11,631 bases of DNA from Pigoraptor vietnamica (lineage: Eukaryota; Opisthokonta; Filasterea), in contig CALSCQ010000108.1 of assembly GCA_943704525.1 (NCBI GenBank), forward strand, positions 1-11,631, read 5' to 3'. The position numbers and the translations under genes were made by a program. The notes beneath the pieces are model-generated. The model worked only from the letters and a program-made list of their open reading frames with translations. It searched no databases and was not told the origin of the DNA. Shown here in pieces: positions 1 to 8,245 of the stretch (position 1 is its first letter; each line of letters opens with the position of its first letter).

Positions 1-131
1 TCCGACCTTCCTCCTTTTCCTTCTCCCCATTCATTACGCGGTTGGTTTCTATACTATGTCCGTTGCGCCATTTTCGTCTCACTCTCCTTCCACCTTCTCT
101 CCTGTCGCCTATCTTGTGTTCCCGCACACAG

Positions 132-1098
132 ACGACGACAGCGACCGTCGCAGCATCGATGCTCTTTTGGCCGGTCTCTCGCACGGCGGTTTCACACGCC
201 CGGCGTCCCTCGAACACCTGAAGGCCGTCGCAAAGACAACCGTGTCGCTTGTCGCGGACCACTGCAAGTGCGTGCGTGCGTGTGTGCGTGCGTTTTTGCT
301 TGTGGTGCATGTCGTGCATTTGCCACACGCACTATTGCCTTCCATTGCGCACATCTAGCACTATTGCCTTCCATTGCGCACATCTATTCTGTCTCACCCT
401 CCATTTTATCTGCCCGCAGAGTCACTTACGGCTACCTCCTGAGCGCCCTTCTGCTCCACCAGTGCAACGCGTTCTCCGTTTCTGCGCACGGCGTGGGCGA
501 CGCGGCGATTGCACTCTTCGGCGGCGCCTTTCCCCTCTTCAACCACTCGTGCGTCCCAAACGTCGCGCGCTCACACATTGGCCCTGGCGGTGGCAACTTC
601 CGCCTGCGCGAGCCCTCCAATTCGACGACGCAAGCGCCCGCATTCGCGCAGTTAGGATCGAAAGACGAAGGAGTCTCGCTCAAACTGTCCGTATGGGACA
701 CGCCGAGTTTCTGCGTGCACGCCATCGCCGGCATATCGAAGGGTTCTGAAGTGTGCCTCGCCTACGCACCGCTTCGGTGGAGCGACAAGCGACGCGGAGA
801 CCTGCTGCACGACTCGTACGGGTTTCGATGCGATTGTGCGCGCTGCACGAAGGGCGAGCTCTTCTGTCTCGACGAATTTCCCGCTCTGCGCCGCCTTCTT
901 TGCCCCGCGCGCGCCGGCGAGTGCGGCATTGTCATCCCCAACAACAACGCCTCCGTTGGCGAGGTTGCTGGGCCGTGTTGCGTGCTACGACGCGCGTCGA
1001 TGAAAGCAGGCGATGACGGTGTTGGTGACGATCCCACTGTGGGCCGGTGCAACCAGTGCGGCAGACGCAAGTACGAGTCTGAGGCCGATGACGACTGA
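132..1098 (+). CDS. SMYD-type SET-domain lysine methyltransferase, 3' part
   Basis: This is the C-terminal part of a SET-domain protein that would transfer methyl groups from S-adenosylmethionine to lysines. Visible exons are about 132-267 and 420-1098; the join completes an AAA codon. The intron at 268-419 starts GTGCGTG and ends CGCAG. The second exon reads, in order, LLLHQCNAFSV, then NHSCVPN (541-561), the SET core signature that supplies one zinc ligand. About 50 residues later come AIAGISKGSEVCLAYAPL, with the SET tyrosine, and the post-SET CDCARC (829-846). A second CxxC, CNQCG, lies at 1048-1062 before the TGA. The MYND finger and SET N-terminal half expected for SMYD proteins are not visible and should lie left of the window. 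The stretch before 132 is pyrimidine-rich and ends CACACAG, so I read it as an intron; an ATG at 56 gives an open alternative start. The spacer of about 50 residues between NHSC and the AxxGIxKGxE segment is long for the family. A TPR-like C-terminal domain is absent. A possible donor (GTACGAG) at 1071 leaves the 3' end uncertain. Confidence 0.8.
329..386 (+). repeat. Perfect 29-bp tandem duplication in SMYD-like intron
   Basis: Two identical 29-base units, 329-357 and 358-386, each beginning GCACTATTGCC and ending GCACATCTA, sit head to tail in the intron at 268-419. They have no differences, which suggests a recent slippage or duplication event. The copies lie just upstream of the pyrimidine-rich 3' splice region. 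Confidence 0.95.
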
Positions 1099-1702
1099 GG
1101 GCGTTGCCTTTACTCTCGCCATTTCACAACTTCGCTTCGCTAAGTGCGACATGGCTCTCTTCGGTGGAGGGCCGGTCGACGGGATTGTTGTGCTGCACGC
1201 GCGGCTTGCGGCGACTTTGCATGGCCAAATGCGCAGGTTCGTTCGCCGTTTCGTCGTGTTAACGCGCCCGAGGCAACGTCTAGCGTTTGCTTGCGCGGCT
1301 GCGCCAGCTCGACGCGCGCGTTCGTTTGTAACGACATTGTCGTGTTGGGCTGTGGCACCGGCGCGCATTTTTCGGACGCCCCCTGGGGACACACCAAGGG
1401 GTTCGACGGCTCTTCGACGAGCAGCAAAGCCCGTGTGTTCGCGTCTCGTTACCGCGGTGGGGGTAGCTATTTCAGGCGATTGGCACGTGCGTCCCGCGCA
1501 AAATCCATATGAAGATAAAGCCGAATTGCGAATTACATTTCGGGGGCGATTGTGTCCAGACACATGCCCATATTAGGATAATGCTTGTCTCCTGAGCCAG
1601 TTTTGCGGCTCCGACCACACGCGCCATTTTCAATCCGGAGAGAAAATCGCTTGCAGAGTAAGACGCCTCTCACAGTTCCCGGCCGTTTACACTCGAGGGA
1701 AC
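1099..1702. other. Intergenic spacer between SMYD-like and acyltransferase genes
   Basis: No supported gene is seen here. The left part remains GC-rich and holds long overlapping open frames in several phases on both strands (for example 1013-1576 plus and 985-1563 minus), but none shows a recognisable domain. The right part, from about 1600, is presumably the promoter and 5' UTR of the acyltransferase gene. It includes GCGCCATTTTC at 1621-1631. A downstream exon of the SMYD-like gene could lie near 1144-1234, which is flanked by AG and ends CGCAG before GTTCGT, but its phase does not fit the best upstream donor. Confidence 0.5.
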
Positions 1703-4542
1703 GTGACAGAAATGCCCGTCCTCTATCCCGCCGTGAGCGGGCTTCTCGACGTGCTCGTGAGCGCGTTCTACAACACTATTGACGTGCAGGGGGCGCAGAA
1801 TTTGGGAGGGGATGGCGTGCCGACGATTCTCTTCGCGAACCACTTCAACTCGCTCACGGACGCCGCTCTGCTTGTCAGCCAGTCGCCGCGCAGGTGCGCT
1901 GTTGGCATGCGCGCGGCCCTTGCCGTCGTTAGTCGATGTTGACGTCACTGCGGATGTTGGCGACACTACAAAGAAAACCCCGCCAATTTATTTCTTGCTG
2001 TCCATTGCCATGTCGCTGTGTCTTTCGGTGTGTGCGTAAAGTGCGTACCCTCTGCGCATGCAATGAAGTGGAGTTCGTTTGTGCGTGTACGTTTGTTCGT
2101 CACATGACGGAGTGAAATTCCCCCCCACCCTCTTCTCTGTCTCCTTCCTTCTCTCTTTCTCTCTTTATACACATGCCGTCTGTCACTTTTCTTCGAAGAG
2201 CTATTACACACGCAAGAGTTACAAAACTGTGTCGTGCATATGCGTGCATATAATTCGGCGCGGCGGTTGAATGTCGTGGGTGCTCTAACCCTCACCTTAA
2301 ACTAAACCCAGGCTTCGGATTGCGGCCAAGGACACGCTGTGGGAGCACCCCCTCTTCAAGCACTTTTGCAATGGGGTTGATGCTGTGCCTATCAAGCGGC
2401 GCAAGGACCACGGCAACCAGCGCGTCGACAACACGGAGGTGTGTTCTGTCGCGATTAAACTAGCGATGTGGGCGTGCGTGCATGCGTGTACGTTGACTGT
2501 GTGTGTTTACTGCTTGCACACCCGGCATATGCGCCACACACGCACACGCACAACAATAACACAGCTCAGATGCGCGCACAGACAAGTCACGCGTTCGCCA
2601 ACAATCGCTAACGCACTTACACACCAACGCTCGCCATCCACACAGGCGTTCGAGCATCTTATCGCTGCGCTGCAGAAGGGCCACTGCATTTGCCTGTTTC
2701 CCGAGGGACTTAGCCGCTACCACCCCTCCCTCGCGCCGCTGAAGCCAGGCATCGCACAGATTGCCATGGACGTGCTGAAGCGCAACAGGTGGGGTGCTAT
2801 GCCTTTGTGTTCGATGTCTCTGTGTTCGATGGCTGCGTCGTATGAGCGATGCGCCTATGTGTGTGGTCTTGCAGCACACCGGGGCGATGTCGCTGTTGGG
2901 AATAGCGCTCATGTGCCGTGTGTGACGTGTGCGCTGCAAGTGCGTATTTTCGCACACCCTCACATTCTGGGATTGCTTTGGGCAAGAGTGTTCATGTGCC
3001 GTGTTCGTGATGTGAGAAGGGCTCGGCTTTAATCGCACGTTCGTCGGCACTGTCGCAGGGACAAGGGAGCCGCGTTCAAGCTGCGTCTGCAGGTGTGCGG
3101 CATCACGTACCTCCACCGCGAGAAGTTCCGCTCGGACGTGTGCCTTGAGTTTGGTGCGCCCATTCTCCTTGATGCCTCGATGCTGCCGTCGCTCGAGTCG
3201 GACCCCGGTGGGTGTTTTGCGCTGTGGTTCAGGCTTTCGCCGAGTGACCAACATCCCTTACTGCTGCCACACTTGCCTGTGTTGGGCCTGTGCACGTGTG
3301 GGCGGTGCATTTTTGTTGTGCTTGGCGCATGTTAGATCTGAGTGTTGATGTGTGCGAACAGTTGCGCCGTGTGTTGGTGTGTGCGCGGCTTTTGGAATGT
3401 GCCTATTCCGCGCCTTTGAGAGACACGGAGAGAAGATCACAGACCACACTCATGCACGCACACACGCATTCAATGACACTTGTTGTTCCCCTGTGCGCAG
3501 AGGCCGTGTTCCGCATCACCCGCCTCATGCACCGCGCACTTCGCGACAACGTCGTCGATGCTCCCAACTGGGAGGTGGTCGTCGGCGCCAATGTCGCGCG
3601 TCGCCTTTACGCGCCGTATGGCACGCGCATCTCCCTCCCCGACCACGTGCGCCTCACGCGCAAGTTTCTCCGCGTCTTCGAGGCTGCGCTCGGTCTTGTG
3701 CCGCCGGAGAGCGGGGACGTCAATGCAGAGATTGTGCAGCGCGCGACGGCCGAGGGGCTCGACATGAAGGAGCTCTTCAAGCACCTCGTGGTATGTGGAG
3801 ATATGCGTCAGTCCCTTGTATCGTCCTCTGAATCGCATCCATTCTTCACGCTATTGCCAAAAGTCATCGAACAGTTGTCGGCTTTGCGTGTCTAACGCAC
3901 TTACATTTTTTTTTTCGCCCTCGCAGCAATACCAGGACATGCTGCACCTCGTCGGACTCAAGGACGAGCGCATCCGCCGCCCGACACCGCCGACCGCAGA
4001 GCTCCTCGTTGCAATGGGCCTCCGCGCCGCCCTCTGCGCGGTGCTCTTCTGCCTCGCGCTGCCGGGCCTCGTCATGTGGTCGCCCGTGTTTGCGTTGTCG
4101 AAGCTCAAGGAGCGCCAGCTGCTCGACCAGGGCGTCGAGGACTATAAGGACGAGGTGGGTGACTGTGGAGGACGAGCGACTGTGTCATAGAGAGGGCTCT
4201 ATTGTGTGGGGCCGTGACTGTTTACCTGGCGTGCATGCGTGCGTGCTGTGGTGTGTGCATGCTGTTGTGATAGCTTCTGTGTGCGTGCTGTGCGTGTGCT
4301 ACCTTCTGAGTGCCATTGTGTGTGCATACTCACCCTCGTTGCGTCTCTTCTTCCATGCGCAGGTGACGCAATACAAGATTGCCGTGGGACTGTTTTACAT
4401 TCCGATTCTTGTCGGAATTGTGAGCCTGTTCACTCTCCCCCTCGCGCCCTTCACGGCCATCGCCACAATTGCCTGGCTGTGGATGTCGATTAGGTGGGAA
4501 CTTGCATGTGTGCCCACACACACTGCAAGCGGGTCGCATGCA

Positions 4543-4638
<96 letters not shown>

Positions 4639-5046
4639 AGTACACTTTATGCGCGCTTGCACGTACTTGCACACACACACGTCGTCTATTACTCTGCACC
4701 CGCACAAGCAGTTTTGTTCCAAGACCACCACGTTAAATCTATCACGCCAATCCTCACTCACTACTGCGTTCGCAGGTGGCTCGAGGACATGACTGCCTCC
4801 GCGCGTTCGTACCTCAGCCTCTTCAACCTCCTCACGACGTCGTCCGATCGCATCAACGCGCTCCGTCGCCGCCGCGCAGAGCTCGTTCGCAAGATCGAGA
4901 CGCTGGCCAAGTGCATGGAGCTTCCAAACGCCAACGAATTCGTGCGCCCGCCGCCGCCCGTGTCGTCGTACTACTCCATCCGCCGTCGCCGCAAGAAGGA
5001 CTGGAACGAAGTGCTGCGTCTGTCGGACGTCACCAAGTACGACTGA
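1703..5046 (+). CDS. Sct1/Gpt2-like glycerol-3-phosphate acyltransferase (PlsC/LPLAT superfamily)
   Basis: A complete gene with eight exons: 1703-1893, 2312-2438, 2646-2788, 3059-3207, 3501-3790, 3927-4154, 4363-4493 and 4776-5046. All phases match and give 509 residues. It should acylate glycerol-3-phosphate (or dihydroxyacetone phosphate) from acyl-CoA at the ER membrane, the first step of glycerolipid synthesis. Acyltransferase block I is ANHFNSLTD, with catalytic H47 and D53. The spacing is five residues between H and D, as in Sct1/Gpt2-like enzymes, rather than the four of bacterial PlsC. Block II is VDAVPIKRRKD (about 86-96), block III is FPEGLSR (124-130), and block IV holds GITYLHREKFRSD followed by LEFGAPI (about 168-189). 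Hydrophobic segments at about 326-350, 382-400 and 402-419 predict a C-terminal membrane anchor. A basic, charged helix follows (about 440-465). The start at 1703 puts block I at the usual distance from the N terminus; an in-frame ATG at 1712 is an alternative. The protein is shorter than yeast Sct1/Gpt2 (over 700 residues), which have longer tails. Exact acyl acceptor is inferred. Confidence 0.9.
4544..4636 (+). repeat. (CA)n microsatellite in acyltransferase intron 7
   Basis: An uninterrupted CA dinucleotide tract of 93 bases, about 46 repeats, lies inside the intron 4494-4775. The sense RNA therefore carries (CA)46 between the donor GTGGGA and the acceptor CGCAG. Its length without interruption predicts high length polymorphism. 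Confidence 0.98.
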
Positions 5047-5414
5047 GGGACTGTGGGATCGACGCAGGCGTGTTGTGCGCCTGAGGTCGCCAGCCAGACA
5101 AGGGTCTATCCGGACACGTATCGTGTGGACGCTGCGTTTTCACCTCCACCCTTCACACCCCGTAGTAAACTGATAGATGCGACGTGCGAGGCACTGGTTC
5201 AAACATAAGTGGTTTAAGAGAAGCACGATATGTAAGTTACTGGCATTCTCTGTGTGGCACACGCACCGAAAATAAGAGACACACATGGCTTACTATCACG
5301 CAGCGTAAAATAATGGTCGAAGAACGGCGCAACACAATTCTATTGGCAACGTAAACACGGAGCACATGCAACGGCACAGTATAGTATTAAATTGTGGGGC
5401 AATGACTGCAATCT
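5047..5414. other. Convergent intergenic spacer
   Basis: These 368 bases separate the stop of the acyltransferase gene (plus) from the duplicated tail of the UNG gene (minus). They must hold both 3' UTRs and polyadenylation sites. No canonical AATAAA is seen on either strand; AAAATAA-type A/T-rich stretches occur near 5268-5310. Nothing else is recognised. Confidence 0.5.
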
Positions 5415-5529
5415 TCATTGGCTCTCGGCCACGGCGGACCAGTCGATGGGTACTGTAGTGCATTGTTGGGGCATTGCGACCCCATTCGCATTTCATTGGC
5501 TCTTTGCCACGGCAGACCAGTCGATGGGT
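5415..5529 (-). repeat. 78-bp-period duplication of UNG 3' coding end
   Basis: The 36 bases at 5493-5528, which encode [11 protein letters not shown] and the stop codon of UNG on the minus strand, recur at 5415-5450 with three differences. Two of the differences are synonymous and one changes K to E. The offset is exactly 78 bases, so both copies share one reading frame, with no stop between the first TGA and the second. Weaker similarity extends into the flank on the 3' side (minus sense). Confidence 0.9.
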
Positions 5530-8245
5530 TCCAGTCCCTTCGACGCGAGAAATGCGTTGGCCTTTGAAAAGTGGCGGCACCCAAAGAACCCGCGGTGCAC
5601 GGAGAGCGGGCTCGGGTGCACGGCCTCGAGCGCAAGATGCCGCTTCTGCACGCGACCGTGTGGAGAAGCGAAGAGACAAAATAAAGTAAAGCCGCGTCAG
5701 CGCTCGAACAGTAAAGTGACGGGCCGTTGCAACACTCTCCGCGCGACGAAATGGGCCACACGGACGCCTGTGTACAAACGTGTGCAGGAACAACGTTCGC
5801 ACGCGCACACACCTTGTCGATGCTGCGGCACTTCTTCTGCGCATAGGCGCCCCACAGAAGAAAGGCGACGTTGGGGCAGTGCGCGTTCACGTGCTCGATG
5901 ACCGCGTCGGTGAACTTCTCCCAGCCCTTGTTGGCGTGCGAATTGCTTGCGCCGGCGCGGACGGTCAACGCGGCGTTGAGGAGAAGCACACCTGAAAAAA
6001 CAGAGGGAACACGCTCAATCTCAACGCAAGACATGCAATCGCGTGCCCCCGCACTCACTCTCTCATAAAAATGTAAGACACACACTTCAACACAGCCCAC
6101 ACGCGAACAAGAACGCGCAGGATCACACACACAGCTCAAAATGCATGATGGTCTCAATGAATGGGGGAAACGAACACGGACACCAAGCGCGCTCACGTGA
6201 CACCCTCCCCCCACACACCTTGCTTGGCCCATGCCTCGAGGTTGCCGTGCGATGGCGCCTTGAAACCTTCAATGTCCGTCTCAAGCTCCTTGTAGATGTT
6301 CAGGAGGCTCGGAGGAGGGCGAGAGGTCGGCGGAACGCTGAAGCACAGCCCTGCGCGCGCGGGGATGCGGCGACAGCGTGTGAGAGCCGACGAGAGCGCA
6401 ATTGCACTTAAGAGTGCCAAGTTGCAGTTAGGGTGTACTCATGTGAGTTGCGGAGGCGCGTTTGGGCACAGCGTGTGAGCGCAGCTGCCAGAGGAATCTT
6501 CTATATGAATGCGCAATCAGCGTGTGTGGGTTGCGGACACAAGCGACGAAGACAACAAGGGGGTGTGCACACAATTCGCACCGTGTGCCTGGTTCGGGTT
6601 GATATAGGGGTCCTGTCCGATGATGACGACCTTGATCTGTTATGAAAGAAGAGGGGGGTGCATTGCGTGAGTGTGTGGGTGGGAGACACACACATGAGCG
6701 CGAGCGCGTTTGAAGAAGGACACGCAAAGAGTTCGTGCACATACGCATACGTAGAGAGAAGGGCGAGAGAGAGAGAGAGAGAACTCAGTTCAACAGGCAG
6801 TCCTATGGCCTATCCCATCGACGATGAGAGAGAGGAGGACGCCATTGCGGCACGCACCTTCTTCACATCGCAAAACCGCGACCACGAGAAGACGTCCTTC
6901 TCTGCAGGGCACCAAAGAGACGCACGCAGAGTGAGCCACCCACTCTTGCGCTCAACACCCGTTCGTTCACTCTCTTTCCCTCTCCCTCTTCCTCTCTTCC
7001 TCTCACGCAACGCATGCAAAATGTAAGCTGCACAGCATCTTTCACTCTCTTTCCCTCTCCCTCCTCTCTCTCTTCCTCAACTCCCCCAACGCATACAAAA
7101 TGTAAGCCGCACAGCATCGTTCACTCTCTCTTTCCCTCTCCCTCCTCCTCTCTTCCTCTCACGCGACGCATACAAATGTAAGCCGCACATCATCGCATCA
7201 GAGCGGACACGAACACAGACTGGCCAAAGGGACACACCTGCAGGGTAGATGGTGTGCGAACGGCGCTCCGCTGCGACAAACTTTTTCAGCTGCAACAAGA
7301 GGCAAGGGCGACATGTCAGGCACAAAGGCGCCGAGAAATTGGTGCAAAGCGATAGAAAATGAATTATCTCACGTGCACATAAAGTTGCCATGCAAAACCT
7401 TGTCCCCCCCCGCCGCACGTACACAAGAACGTACGCACGCACGCACAAAGCACACACACCTCAGCGTAGTACGGCTTCGCCATCTCCTTCTTGAGCGCCT
7501 CAAACCACGTCGGCCCCATCGTCGCCCTCTCGAGCGCAAGCAGGTCGTCACTCGCATTCACTACCGAGGACGACGGCAGGACACCCGGCGAAGGGAGTGG
7601 CGACACGACACGTGACCCAAGGGGCGACGTGAGGGATGACGAGCCCTCTGGGCCTTCGCGCTTTTGCCGCCGCGCGAGTGCCTCGAGACGGTTGCGCTCC
7701 ATGCGGTCAATCTGCGGGACAGCGGTGGGGTGGGAGGTGCGCTCAGCCGATGCAATCAGCTTCTGCCGTGGAAGCTCACCATGCGCACTGCAGCACACAC
7801 ATCACCACTACGCACGCACACGTGCACACAGACATGCACACACTCGCACGCACACAGCCTCAAGACACAGACACGGACAGACACACACTCTGGCGCGCAC
7901 ATGCATGCGCATTGCATTACACACCTTCACTACGACAGGCACGGAGACACACTCACGCGCGCACACACACACACACGACACAGACACAGACACAGACACA
8001 GACACATACACAGGAACACATTGGCACAGCAAATAGCGCCGGGATGGGACCGCGCGCACCTGCTCTTGAGTGAGGGGCGACGTCGGCGCTTCCGTTACAG
8101 CCAGCGGTAGCTTCTCGTCCCTCGCGGCAACAGCGACGCACGACGCGTCCTCTGTCTTGGCGACCTTGCGTGGGGCACCTTCGACAGCATCGCTAAGGGG
8201 TCGCTTGTCCGAAAAGAATGCGCGGAGCGACGCCTGCTTGCTCAT
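5493..8245 (-). CDS. UNG: Family 1 uracil-DNA glycosylase with PIP box
   Basis: A complete gene with eight minus-strand exons: 8245-8060, 7711-7460, 7289-7238, 6901-6858, 6636-6582, 6350-6219, 5991-5813 and 5645-5493. All phases match and give 350 residues. It removes uracil from DNA and starts base-excision repair. Residues 4-11 are QASLRAFF, a full PCNA-interacting (PIP) box, followed by basic KR and RK pairs that could serve as nuclear localisation. Residues from 59 ([19 protein letters not shown]) resemble the RPA-binding helix of nuclear UNG2. The catalytic domain starts near [10 protein letters not shown]. The active site is GQDPY (185-189) with the catalytic D187, then F200 (uracil stacking), LLLN with N246 (uracil specificity), and HPSPLS (310-315) with H310 and the minor-groove leucine L314. 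D, F, N, H and L are spaced exactly as in human UNG (145, 158, 204, 268, 272). Two oddities: the residue after DPY is I190 instead of His, and there is a Ser/Pro-rich insert of about 35 residues before the catalytic domain. Nuclear location is inferred; no mitochondrial presequence is seen. Confidence 0.97.
6765..6782 (+). repeat. (GA)9 tract in UNG intron 4
   Basis: Nine GA dinucleotides lie within the UNG intron 6637-6857, so the transcribed RNA carries a (UC)9 tract. It is about 110 bases upstream of the acceptor used by the exon that encodes GQDPY. Confidence 0.9.
6966..7195 (+). repeat. Three-copy ~75-79-bp minisatellite in UNG intron 3
   Basis: Three head-to-tail units start at 6966, 7041 and 7120. 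Each begins TTCACTCTCTTTCCCTCTCC or a close variant, runs through a CT-rich stretch, and ends with a unique part, GCATRCAAAATGTAAGCYGC followed by ACAGCATC, with few changes. The array fills most of the intron 6902-7237 and makes this one of the two longest UNG introns (336 bases). In the sense RNA the units are GA-rich. Confidence 0.92.
7794..8015 (+). repeat. CA-rich block with (GACACA)5 in UNG intron 1
   Basis: The first UNG intron, 7712-8059, is dominated by CA/CG/CAGA-rich simple sequence. It includes five exact GACACA hexamers at 7977-8006 just after a short CA run (7961-7976). The sense RNA is UG-rich, with (UGUGUC)5. Open frames across this block on the plus strand are simple-sequence artefacts. 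Confidence 0.85.

Noticed and set aside
268-419. Open frame that begins at 268 as the N terminus of the SMYD-like protein
   Set aside because: This part is TG-rich intron with a perfect 29-bp tandem repeat, flanked by a GTGCGT donor and a CGCAG acceptor. Splicing to the upstream exon gives a better family match.
1144-1512. Plus-strand open frame with VVLGCGTGAHF, similar to a SAM-binding motif I of methyltransferases
   Set aside because: The motif stands alone. No other methyltransferase block follows, composition is erratic, and three frames are open at once in this GC-rich stretch.
985-1563. 192-residue minus-strand open frame
   Set aside because: It is Arg/Ala-rich, overlaps the coding 3' end of the SMYD-like gene on the other strand, and shows no domain; it fits a GC-rich shadow frame.
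2285-2310. CTAACCCT followed by TTAAACTAAACCC, resembling a degenerate interstitial telomere repeat
   Set aside because: It is the 3' end of acyltransferase intron 1. The CTAAC fits a splice branch point, and there is no true tandem repeat.
4395-4761. Long minus- and plus-strand open frames of alternating Cys-Val or His-Thr residues
   Set aside because: They are direct translations of the (CA)n tract inside an intron. The same holds for the frames over 8934-9304.
4009-5046. Single 345-residue open frame that runs through the (CA)n tract into the acyltransferase C terminus
   Set aside because: Its first part is out of frame with exon 6 and its middle is intron. The spliced model restores hydrophobic segments and continuous phase.
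5196-5204. GGTTCAAAC, similar to a tRNA B box
   Set aside because: No A box, acceptor stem or anticodon arm can be drawn around it.
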